Shown here in pieces: positions 1-6,123 of a DNA stretch of 11,469 nucleotides. A program made the translations under genes and the position numbers. Origin of the DNA: Acidobacteriota bacterium (GTDB lineage: Bacteria > Acidobacteriota > Vicinamibacteria > Vicinamibacterales > UBA8438); contig DQEK01000313.1 of the NCBI GenBank assembly GCA_003533545.1, positions 1 to 11,469 of the forward strand, written 5' to 3'. How positions within the stretch are numbered: position 1 is the stretch's first letter; each line of letters opens with the position of its first letter. The notes under the pieces are model-generated. The model was not told the DNA's origin. It did no database searches and saw only the letters and a program-made list of their open reading frames with translations.

Positions 1-759
1 TGTGCGAAACTGCTGCGCCGGCTCAGCATTCGGGTCATAGCGCCCGAGATCTGCATCATCTGGGGTGTTCCCGTACGCGCCCCAGAAACGCTTAAACGCA
101 CCCGTCTCGGCGTCCAGAACCACCACCCGCTTATTGAGGTAACCGTCCGCGATGTACGCCTCGTTGTCCTTCGGGTCAACGTAGATCTTGGCGACACGGC
201 CAAAATTCTCGTTGTCGTTACTCCCGGCGTTACCACCCGACCGACCGACCTGCATCAAAAACCGGCCGTACCGAGTGAATTTCAGCAGGTGCGAATCGGG
301 ACCGCCATTGCCGCCAATCCAGACGTTGTCCATATGGTCGACAAAGATGCCGTGGTTCGACGCGGGCCACTCATAGCCCTCACCCGGACCGCCCCACGAC
401 CCGACTAACGTGCCAGCCTGGTCAAACTCAAGAACCGGTGGAGCCGGAAAACAACAGTCGGCTGCGTTCGGGGGGTCCTGCGCGGCCGGCACTTCGCCAG
501 CAGCCAGCGCGTCACCACGGTGAATGATCCAGATATGGTCTCGGTTATCCACTGATACCCCAATCGTAGTCCCAAGCAACCAGTGGTTCGGCAGGGGCTG
601 CGGCCAGAGGGGATCAACCTCGAACATCGGGCCGTAGACCATGTTGCCCTGTGCAGCTTCCGTCCGGTCAAGTAAGGCCTGTCCAAGGCCCACGACCGCG
701 ACCGCGGTGACACAGGCCACCGTAAACGCCACCGCTCGACGTGCCGTAAACTTCCCCAT
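1..759 (-). CDS. Secreted NHL-repeat / beta-propeller protein, 3' end cut off by the window edge
   Basis: The frame is open from the ATG at 759-757 to the window edge, giving 253 residues without a stop, so the C-terminus is missing. The start is preceded by a strong ribosome binding site (GGAGGAGAA, a few bases upstream). The N-terminus has positively charged residues and then a hydrophobic stretch (about residues 9-27), which looks like a signal peptide or membrane anchor. The mature part shows NHL/six-bladed-propeller features: repeated blocks in which D-N-x-W-I or an equivalent follows V-D, such as VSVDNRDHIWI and FVDHMDNVWIGG, a D-A-E-T-G turn, and an A-D-C-C-F motif before P-P-V-L-E-F-D. 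Proteins of this type are abundant in Acidobacteriota and are usually annotated as hypothetical or as peptidyl-alpha-hydroxyglycine lyase-like. No catalytic function can be inferred. An extracytoplasmic binding or scaffold role is possible. Family confidence is fair, function unknown. Confidence 0.8.
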   Translation of the reverse strand, partial: MGKFTARRAVAFTVACVTAVAVVGLGQALLDRTEAAQGNMVYGPMFEVDPLWPQPLPNHWLLGTTIGVSVDNRDHIWIIHRGDALAAGEVPAAQDPPNAADCCFPAPPVLEFDQAGTLVGSWGGPGEGYEWPASNHGIFVDHMDNVWIGGNGGPDSHLLKFTRYGRFLMQVGRSGGNAGSNDNENFGRVAKIYVDPKDNEAYIADGYLNKRVVVLDAETGAFKRFWGAYGNTPDDADLGRYDPNAEPAQQFRT

Positions 760-1003
760 CGTTCTCCTCCGTGGCCCCCGAGGCCGGTCCGCCGCCCCAG
801 AGACTGACTGAGCCCAATCTCAACCGTTGTCAGAAGAGGATTACCCGTACCGACCGGGCAGCCACATCTGACGGTAGGGGACAATCGTCTGGGAAACGCG
901 CCTCGGATGCAAGTCCCCCTGGCCTGAGTCCCATACCAACAATCTGAAACAGCCGGGATTACCGCCACCTCTGTGGTCCGAGCGCCCAGGGTCACGCTTC
1001 ACG
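760..1003. other. Intergenic region between yajQ and the NHL gene; no feature found
   Basis: This 244-base gap separates the stop of yajQ from the start of the NHL-repeat gene on the same strand. I found no tRNA, no convincing riboswitch core, no hairpin followed by a U tract and no clear sigma70 promoter. Only short weak inverted repeats occur, for example CCAC/GTGG at 965-976. Open frames crossing it are chance frames in GC-rich DNA. The length suggests that the NHL gene has its own promoter. Confidence 0.4.
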
Positions 1004-1486
1004 CTATTCGCGAAAGTTAGTGAACTGGAGTGGCAGATCGACTTTCTCTTCCTTAAGCAGAGCGATGACCTCCTGCAAGATGTCACGCTTCTTACCCGTC
1101 ACCCGGAGCTTGTCGCCCTGGATGGCGACTTGTACCTTGAGCTTGGTCCGCTTGACCGTCTTCACCAAACGCCGCGCCAGGTCCGTCTCGATGCCCTGGC
1201 GAACATTCACCACCTGCCAAGCGTCGGCCACATTCTCTTGCGGCGCCTCGCGGTCGAGACACTTAACATTCACCTTTCGAGCCGCCAATTTCGCCGTCAG
1301 GATGTCGTACATCTGACCGAGCTGAAACTTGTCTGGGGCCCGCATCGTGATGGCGGCGTCGTCACGCTCAAATTTTGCGTTTGACCCCTTGAAGTCGAAC
1401 CGAGTCTCCACCTCGCGGGTGGCCTGATTCACCGCGTTACCGACTTCCTGCATATTGACTTCGGAGACGACGTCGAAAGATGGCAT
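1004..1486 (-). CDS. yajQ: YajQ family nucleotide / cyclic-di-GMP-binding protein
   Basis: The product is 160 residues, close to the usual length of about 160-165 for the YajQ (UPF0234) family. The start MPSFDVVSEV is the classic family N-terminus. A longer in-frame start at 1558 exists, but the ATG at 1486 has the ribosome binding site (AGGGGAG) and the 24 extra residues do not resemble the family. Typical segments are the N-terminal V-N-Q-A-x-R-E-V-x-T-R-F-D-F-K-G block, the central QLGQMYDIL block and the C-terminal V-T-G-K-K-R-D-x-L-Q-x-V-I block, ending in F-x-N-F-R. Family structures are two ferredoxin-like domains. Members bind nucleotides, and in Xanthomonas a member binds cyclic di-GMP and acts as a transcriptional co-regulator. 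The protein is soluble and cytoplasmic. It sits alone, 249 bases downstream of the peroxiredoxin gene. Family assignment is secure; the actual ligand here is unknown. Confidence 0.96.
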   Translation of the reverse strand: MPSFDVVSEVNMQEVGNAVNQATREVETRFDFKGSNAKFERDDAAITMRAPDKFQLGQMYDILTAKLAARKVNVKCLDREAPQENVADAWQVVNVRQGIETDLARRLVKTVKRTKLKVQVAIQGDKLRVTGKKRDILQEVIALLKEEKVDLPLQFTNFRE

Positions 1487-1562
1487 GTACTCCCCTAGCG
1501 TGAACGACGACAGAGCCGCATTCGCCCAGCTACGCTGCTCTGGCGACGGCGGTACCACCGAA

Positions 1563-1578
1563 GCGCTCTACCGAGCGC
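1563..1578. repeat. Perfect short inverted repeat upstream of yajQ
   Basis: GCGCTC (1563-1568) and GAGCGC (1573-1578) are perfectly complementary around a 4-base TACC loop. The repeat lies 77-92 bases before the yajQ start, in the gap after the peroxiredoxin gene. No T tract follows on either strand, so it is not a standard intrinsic terminator. It could be an operator or a transcript-end stabilising hairpin. A second small dyad, TTGTC/GACAA, lies at 1595-1609. Confidence 0.4.
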
Positions 1579-1669
1579 CCGTCAGAGTCCAGTATTGTCG
1601 GCATGACAACCAAGCATCCCATGCCCCCCAGCAGCCACAGCGACAACCTCATGGGGAGGGCGAGAGAGG

Positions 1670-1695
1670 GTCGAGGCCAAAAAACAGGTCTCGAC
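1670..1695. repeat. 9-bp-arm hairpin downstream of the peroxiredoxin gene
   Basis: GTCGAGGCC (1670-1678) and GGTCTCGAC (1687-1695) flank an A-rich 8-base loop. As plus-strand RNA all nine positions pair (one G-U). As minus-strand RNA, the sense of the surrounding genes, one A-C mismatch remains and the loop is U-rich. It begins about 40 bases after the peroxiredoxin stop, where a terminator or 3'-end protecting hairpin would be expected, but no U tract follows the stem. Confidence 0.4.
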
Positions 1696-1735
1696 AACGA
1701 CCAGGCGTGCGCACAACAAACACCCGGAGTGGGTC

Positions 1736-2395
1736 TTACTTCGGTTGGGGCACCACTCGGATGTAAGGCAGGGGCTGCTGCCAACCATCCGGGTACGTGG
1801 CCCTTGCGTCCTCATCCGACACCGACGGGAGAATGATGACGTCGTCTCCTTGATTCCAGTTGGCCGGAGTTGCCACCTTCCTGTGCGCCGTGAGCTGGCA
1901 CGAGTCGAGGAGACGCAGGATTTCGTCAAAATTCCGACCTGTACTCATGGGGTAGGTGATCGTGGCCTTGATCTTCTTGTCTGGCCCGATGACGAAAACT
2001 GACCGCGCGGTCGCGTTGTCGGCCGGTGTACGACCTTCGCTGGTGTCTCCAGCATCGCCTGGGAGCATGTCGTATTCCTTGACAATCTTCAGCTCGGGGT
2101 CACCAATCAGTGGATAGCCAACCGCATGCCCCTGTGACGCCTCGATGTCTTTTGACCAAGCCTCGTGGTTCGTCACAGGGTCGACGCTGATGCCCAGGAC
2201 CTTACAGTTCCGTTTCTCGAACTCACTCTGGAGACCCGCCAAGGTGCCAAGCTCGGTCGTACACACGGGAGTGAAGTCCTTCGGGTGCGAACAGAGAACA
2301 ACCCACCCGTCGCCTATCCATTCATGGAGACGGACCGTGCCTTGCGTCGTCTCGGCGGTGAAATCTGGTGCGGTGTCGTTGATTCTCAATGCCAT
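1736..2395 (-). CDS. Peroxiredoxin, Prx6 / 1-Cys type (AhpC/TSA family)
   Basis: The 219-residue product reduces hydrogen peroxide and organic hydroperoxides through a peroxidatic cysteine. That cysteine is Cys45 in H-P-K-D-F-T-P-V-C-T-T-E; the P-V-C-T-T-E form is the signature of the Prx6 subfamily. Supporting residues are Pro38, Thr42 and Arg131 (A-R-S-V-F-V-I). Residues 1-160 form the thioredoxin-like AhpC/TSA domain, and the last 60 or so form the C-terminal 1-cysPrx domain ending in W-N-Q-G-D-D-V-I-I-L-P and the P-D-G-W block. Three further cysteines (35, 64, 167) are present; Cys35, where Phe or similar often stands, could form a disulfide. There is no signal peptide, so it is cytoplasmic. 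The ATG at 2395 is preceded by AGAGGAAAA. It is probably monocistronic, with its own promoter at 2449-2477. Family assignment is firm. Confidence 0.96.
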   Translation of the reverse strand: MALRINDTAPDFTAETTQGTVRLHEWIGDGWVVLCSHPKDFTPVCTTELGTLAGLQSEFEKRNCKVLGISVDPVTNHEAWSKDIEASQGHAVGYPLIGDPELKIVKEYDMLPGDAGDTSEGRTPADNATARSVFVIGPDKKIKATITYPMSTGRNFDEILRLLDSCQLTAHRKVATPANWNQGDDVIILPSVSDEDARATYPDGWQQPLPYIRVVPQPK

Positions 2396-2448
2396 AGTAT
2401 TTTCCTCTGCCCCGGGTATTCCGGTGCATTTCGACTTACGGAGCGAAC

Positions 2449-2477
2449 ATTCTACCTACCCTGGTCCATGAGGTCAG
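2449..2477 (-). promoter_or_regulatory. Predicted sigma70-type promoter of the peroxiredoxin gene
   Basis: On the minus strand CTGACC (2477-2472, -35, four of six matches to TTGACA) is followed by a 17-base spacer and TAGAAT (2454-2449, -10, five of six matches to TATAAT). Transcription would start near 2442, giving a leader of about 47 bases that carries the AGAGGAAAA ribosome binding site. It is the best-formed promoter I see in the window. This is prediction only. Confidence 0.5.
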
Positions 2478-2567
2478 CATCCAACATCGCCCGCGCCCGT
2501 GTCCTGGCACTCCCTATTGCGTCCCCAAACTCGTCCATGTCGTCCACTCCGCGCAGACACGGACGCG

Positions 2568-3803
2568 TCACTCGACCGTCCAGAGTCGCAACGTTTCGAC
2601 ATCCTTGATGAACAGACGGTTGCCGGCAATGGTCGGTAGCGTCCACGTCGAGCTATCGGCCACCTCATACCGTCGGACCGGATCGAATGCGGTCCGGCTA
2701 TGGGGCAACACCAACAGTTCGGCGTCGTCCTCAAGCGACAGGATGGTATTACCAACGTTGAGAATCGCCGCGTTGTCCGCCTGACGCGGGGCACTAGTCC
2801 ACAGCACGTCGCCGGTATTGAGGTCCAGGCCAAAGTACTGACCACTATTGAGGTGCGATAGGCCAAAGAGGACACCATCGACAACAACCCCGTTCGTCAT
2901 ATGCAGCGACACCTCATCGACATGCCACACCTCTTCCGTCGTCCAAGCATTGCCCTCCCGCACGACGCGGAAGCGAGTGATCCCGTTGCCGCGCCCCGAT
3001 TCGATCACATCCCCCTCATACAGGTGCGGCGTTTGCGAGGTGGTGGTTGACGGCGTGGTGTAAGGACGACGCCACAGCAACTGACCGGTGTCGGCCGACA
3101 CACCAACAAAGTTCTCCTGCGTAAAGGTCACAACCTGGCGCACGCCTTCGATCTCGACCACGATCGGCGACCCGTAGGCCGGTCCGTCCCCATCCCAACG
3201 CCACCGCTCCTCGCCGGTCGCAACGTCAAAGGCGGTCAGTGCCCCAGCGTCTTGCCCCCCGACGTGCAGAATCATTTGGTCTCCATCGACGTAAGGCGAC
3301 TGACCCGTGTGGTACAGCGGCTCGACGGGACCGGCTGGACGCTGCCACAGTTGCCCACCGGTCTCGGCGTCGAACGCCGTCACAATACCGCTGATCCCCA
3401 ACGTGAAGAGACGACCGTCCGCATAGGCGGGCGTCGATTTCGGCCCCGGACCATGGTTCCTCGTCGCAGCCACCATGTCAAAAGATGCCGGATAGCTGGT
3501 GCGCCAGAGGGTCTCCCCAGACCCCGCGTCCAATGCCATCATCACTTCGTCGTCCCCCTGCCGGGTGAACATGTACACGTGGTCGCCGATGAGAATAGGC
3601 GAGGCGTACCCGAACCCGACCTCAACCGACCACTGCTCGTTCAGTCCGGTCGGCCAGGAATCCGGAATCGTGAATCCAGTCACCGACCCGTCTCTGCTGG
3701 GTCCCCGCCACTGCGGCCAGTCCTGCGCGACCGCACAGGGCACGGCCATGGCCAGTGCCGCCATCACAAACATCCCAACGCCGATGCGTGCTCTCATACT
3801 CAT
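2568..3803 (-). CDS. Secreted PQQ-binding-like beta-propeller repeat protein
   Basis: The 411-residue product begins with a signal peptide (hydrophobic residues about 7-25, probable cleavage after A-V-A at 26). The mature protein opens with Q-D-W-P-Q-W-R-G-P, a hallmark of the large outer-membrane/periplasmic PQQ-like propeller family found in Planctomycetes, Verrucomicrobia and Acidobacteriota. Propeller blades are visible as repeated D-x-x-T-G-x-x-x-W motifs: DAGSGETLWRT, DAETGGQLWQR, DVATGEERWRW, SADTGQLLWRR and DLNTGDVLWTS. The related BamB and quinoprotein alcohol dehydrogenase propellers share this repeat, but the residues and domains of a true PQQ dehydrogenase are not evident, so enzymatic activity is not supported. 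Start chosen at 3803 because GGAGAA lies 7 bases upstream; an ATG two codons later is possible. It is divergent from the serine hydrolase gene, and a 7-bp-arm inverted repeat lies just upstream (3830-3856). Function unknown, probably extracytoplasmic. Confidence 0.9.
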   Translation of the reverse strand: MSMRARIGVGMFVMAALAMAVPCAVAQDWPQWRGPSRDGSVTGFTIPDSWPTGLNEQWSVEVGFGYASPILIGDHVYMFTRQGDDEVMMALDAGSGETLWRTSYPASFDMVAATRNHGPGPKSTPAYADGRLFTLGISGIVTAFDAETGGQLWQRPAGPVEPLYHTGQSPYVDGDQMILHVGGQDAGALTAFDVATGEERWRWDGDGPAYGSPIVVEIEGVRQVVTFTQENFVGVSADTGQLLWRRPYTTPSTTTSQTPHLYEGDVIESGRGNGITRFRVVREGNAWTTEEVWHVDEVSLHMTNGVVVDGVLFGLSHLNSGQYFGLDLNTGDVLWTSAPRQADNAAILNVGNTILSLEDDAELLVLPHSRTAFDPVRRYEVADSSTWTLPTIAGNRLFIKDVETLRLWTVE

Positions 3804-4262
3804 GTGCGTTCTCCAGCCGAATCATCATTCTGTCCCAGGCAAACGCACCGGGACAGCAACGTCACTCCAGGCCCTCACTGGGGCACCGCGCCTGCGCTCT
3901 CATGAACGCGGCCCGACACAACCAACCTACCCGTAGGGCCCCTGCCACCATAGAACACGGTACCGGGCTTCACCTAATAGGTAAAGCGTCGATTGAGCTG
4001 GGCGGTGCGGCGGCCCGGACGGCAACGCTCGCGGCCCCCCGAGACCTACCCCGACTCGATGTGCGCCTCGCACCAGGGAAACCAGAATTCGGAACAATCT
4101 AGATCACAGCTGCCGGTCCCGGAAGGTTTCTCCCACTTCGCCTCAAACGATCCGCCCTACAAACCTATCTAGCCTTACCCACAAAGCTTCGATGGTGTTA
4201 CCCCGCACATGCGTCCGTGGACACGGTTGGACTAAGATGCGGGCACCTACGACGGAGCAACC
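3804..4262. other. Divergent intergenic region with probable promoters in both directions
   Basis: This 459-base stretch separates the start of the PQQ-like gene (minus) from the start of the serine hydrolase gene (plus), so both promoters should lie here. A 7-bp inverted repeat is at 3830-3856. On the plus side CCGTG-GA-CACGG (4215-4226) forms a short dyad, a TAAGAT box that could be a -10 element is at 4233-4238 without a good -35, and GGAG at 4254-4257 is the ribosome binding site of the hydrolase. I see no credible gene or structured RNA; the frames crossing it are chance frames. Confidence 0.5.
3830..3856. repeat. Inverted repeat upstream of the PQQ-like propeller gene
   Basis: CTGTCCC (3830-3836) and GGGACAG (3850-3856) are perfect 7-bp inverted repeats separated by 13 bases, starting 27 bases upstream of the PQQ-like gene start. 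The size and spacing fit a dimeric repressor operator, or a hairpin in the leader transcript. No known regulator is recognised from the motif. Confidence 0.4.
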
Positions 4263-5510
4263 ATGACAATCAGAAGCACCGTACTCGCGCTCGTCTGTCT
4301 CGCCGCGGCGACTCAGGTCGAGGCCCAGGATCTTGCCCGGGCGAGACCAGAATCCGTCGGGCTCTCCTCAAGCGGACTGGCGAAGGCGACCGACGTCCTT
4401 CGTGCGCACGTCGAGAGCGGCGACATCGCCGGTGTAGTGGCAGCGGTCGCCAGACGAGGCAAGGTCGTCTATTTCGAAACGCTCGGCCAGCGGGACCTGG
4501 CCTCCCGTGACGAGATGCCGCCCAACGGCATCTTCCGGCTGTATTCGATGACGCGTCCGATTACGAGCACCGCCGTGATGCTGCTTTGGGAAGAAGGAAA
4601 GTTCAAACTCGACGACCCGATCTCAACGTATCTTCCACAGTTCCTGGACCAGCGCGTGTTCGTCGACGCCGACGCGCCAGATCTATCCCGAACCCGCGCT
4701 CGCGTGGGCGAGATCACGGTGCGGCACCTTCTGACTCACACGTCAGGGATCGGCAGCCGAAGCTCCCAAATCTACCGAGCGGAGCAGGTCCGCCTCCGAT
4801 CAATTACGTTGCCGAAGATGGTCGACAACGCCGCGCGGGTGCCGCTATTCGAAGACCCTGGCACCCGCTTTCGCTACGGGATCTCCACTACGATGCTCGG
4901 ACGCCTAGTCGAGGTGTGGTCCGGTCAACGGTTTGAGGACTTCCTACAGCAGCGCGTGCTTGATCCCATCGGGATGAACGACACGGTGTTCTGGGCTGAG
5001 GGAGAACGTGCGAGCCGGCTGACCACCGTCTACCGGCCAGAACGCGGCACAGGCGAACTTCGGCCCTATGCTATCGAGTCCGTGCCATTCACCGAGCGAC
5101 CGACGTTGATCGAAGGTGGTGTCGGGCTGCTGTCATCAGTGTCGGACTATCTTCGGTTCTCACAAATGTTCCTGAACGGTGGCGAACTCGACGAAACACG
5201 AGTACTAGGGGCGGATACCGTGGCACTGATGACGCGAAATCATCTCCCGGGGGCGGTCCTCCCCATCGGAGGCGGTTACATGGCCGGCTCGGGTTGGGGC
5301 CTCGGTTTCAACGTAGTAACGGACGCGAACGCCTATCCGTTTCCGGTGGGCGAGGGTGAGTACTGGTGGGACGGCTCATCCGGCACGCGGTTCTCCATTG
5401 ACCCGGAACACGACCTAATCGTGGTCATCATGGCCGCAATCTCCCCGTCTCGGGGCGGCGGATTCCGCGAGGAGTTCAAGACGTTGGTTCACGACGCGAT
5501 CCTCGACTAA
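4263..5510 (+). CDS. Secreted serine hydrolase, beta-lactamase class C / esterase-like
   Basis: The product has 415 residues and belongs to the beta-lactamase (penicillin-binding-protein-like) family that includes EstB-type esterases and D-aminopeptidases. A signal peptide covers residues 1-21 (cleavage after V-E-A). The nucleophile motif is Y-S-M-T-R-P at 94-99, with Ser95 expected as nucleophile. The following I-T-S-x-A-V-M-L-L block and the D-D-P-I-S-x-Y-L-P block are typical. H-L-L-T-H-T-S-G is at 155-162, the tyrosine of the second motif is Tyr205 (F-R-Y-G), and W-D-G-S-S-G-T at 369-375 takes the place of the KTG/HTG motif. An oddity is Arg98, where this fold normally has the catalytic Lys of S-x-x-K. 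Related environmental proteins with R may exist, so this is not proof of inactivity. GGAG at 4254-4257 supports the start. Its last 35 bases overlap the convergent oxidoreductase gene. The substrate is unknown. Confidence 0.92.
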   Translation: MTIRSTVLALVCLAAATQVEAQDLARARPESVGLSSSGLAKATDVLRAHVESGDIAGVVAAVARRGKVVYFETLGQRDLASRDEMPPNGIFRLYSMTRPITSTAVMLLWEEGKFKLDDPISTYLPQFLDQRVFVDADAPDLSRTRARVGEITVRHLLTHTSGIGSRSSQIYRAEQVRLRSITLPKMVDNAARVPLFEDPGTRFRYGISTTMLGRLVEVWSGQRFEDFLQQRVLDPIGMNDTVFWAEGERASRLTTVYRPERGTGELRPYAIESVPFTERPTLIEGGVGLLSSVSDYLRFSQMFLNGGELDETRVLGADTVALMTRNHLPGAVLPIGGGYMAGSGWGLGFNVVTDANAYPFPVGEGEYWWDGSSGTRFSIDPEHDLIVVIMAAISPSRGGGFREEFKTLVHDAILD

Positions 5511-6105
5511 CGGCACCGGCCGCCTCGACGAACTTACGGAGCATGGTTTCGGGTTGGGCGCCAACGACCCGATGTTGGCCGGCAACAAAAGTGGGGACAG
5601 CAGTAACTCCCGTACCCCGGGACAACGCCCAATCAGCATCGACCACCCCGCGGTCGGCCCGTGCATCCAACCGTGCCAGCGCGACATCCCCAGAGAGACC
5701 AGCCCTGCCGGCCAGCTCCGCAAGTACCGCAGGGTCCCCGATGTTCCTGCCCTCGGCAAAATAGGCCCGATAGATCAACCCGTGTAGCCGGTCGTCCTCC
5801 AACTGAGTATCCGCCCAGCTAGCGAGTTCTTGGGCAAAGCGGCTGTTGTAGGTGTGAGTGCGACGACCGTATGGCAACCCTTCATCGTCCATTAACGTCT
5901 GCATCCGCTGATGCACGGCATCAAGGTCGTACCCACGCCCCGCGAAGAGCGCTTCAAGCGAACGTCCATGGCCTGGCGTCTCCGGATGCAGCGGGAAGTA
6001 GACCCACTGTAAGTCGATCTCGTAGTCCCGCCGAAGCCTGTCAATACGCCCGGTACTGAGATAGCACCAGGGTCAGACAAAATCAGTAAACACCTGTAGT
6101 GTCAT
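5476..6105 (-). CDS. DsbA/FrnE-family thiol oxidoreductase with in-frame TGA, probable selenoprotein (U-P-W-C)
   Basis: Read through one TGA, the frame encodes 209 residues: MTLQVFTDFV, TGA at codon 11 (6075-6073), then P-W-C-Y-L and 195 further residues. Family members read D-x-V-C-P-W-C-Y here, so the TGA replaces exactly the N-terminal, attacking cysteine of the CxxC motif; Cys14 is the second. Later landmarks are intact: W-V-Y-F-P-L-H-P-E-T-P (34-44), a helical insert (about 65-150), T-A-V-P-T-F with the cis-Pro at 171, and V-G-A-Q-P (181-185). No signal peptide, so it should be cytoplasmic like other FrnE/DsbA-like enzymes. Without Sec, the first possible start after the TGA is a GTG at 5916 with no ribosome binding site, giving a 146-residue piece lacking the active site. 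An ATG at 6117 is an alternative start; neither has a good ribosome binding site, and coupling to the upstream gene is likely. It ends the two-component gene cluster. The alternative is a fresh nonsense mutation or sequence error. Confidence 0.85.
6031..6071 (-). promoter_or_regulatory. Candidate bacterial SECIS hairpin after the TGA
   Basis: Two mutually exclusive hairpins lie within the coding sequence right after the TGA. The first pairs CCTGGTGCT (6071-6063) with AGTACCGGG (6057-6049), nine pairs including two G-U, with a 5-base loop beginning 11 bases after the TGA. The second pairs CCGGGC (6053-6048) with GCTTCGG (6037-6031) with one bulged U, leaving a 10-base loop beginning G-U, 26 bases after the TGA. 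The second better matches my recollection of bacterial SECIS rules (apical loop about 16-37 bases downstream, G near the loop start). These were folded by hand, so energies are unknown. Confidence 0.45.
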
Positions 6106-6123
6106 GAGATTCGGCATGGCTCG

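Noticed and set aside
405..995. Minus-strand 196-codon open frame
   Set aside because: It overlaps the NHL gene in another frame, has arginine-rich, unfamily-like composition, and runs through the intergenic gap. It is a chance frame in GC-rich DNA.
840..1003. Possible riboswitch or tRNA in the gap after yajQ
   Set aside because: I found no T-loop GTTCGA-type motif, no acceptor stem and no recognisable riboswitch core, only weak short complementarities.
1670..1695. Intrinsic terminator of the peroxiredoxin gene
   Set aside because: The stem is plausible, but the sequence after it in the direction of transcription is C-rich with no U tract, so it is listed only as an inverted repeat.
3252..3905. 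Plus-strand 217-codon open frame opposite the PQQ-like gene
   Set aside because: It is antisense to a clearly recognisable propeller gene and its product is rich in Pro, Arg and His with no domain.
5476..5916. A stand-alone 146-residue gene starting at the GTG at 5916
   Set aside because: It has no ribosome binding site and lacks the active-site half of the DsbA fold. The same frame continues upstream through one TGA into a full family N-terminus starting at 6105 or 6117.
6073..6075. Decayed pseudogene explanation for the TGA
   Set aside because: Only one stop is present, it falls exactly on the catalytic Cys codon, and there are no frameshifts or other stops in the remaining 198 codons. 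It stays as the main alternative but is less likely.
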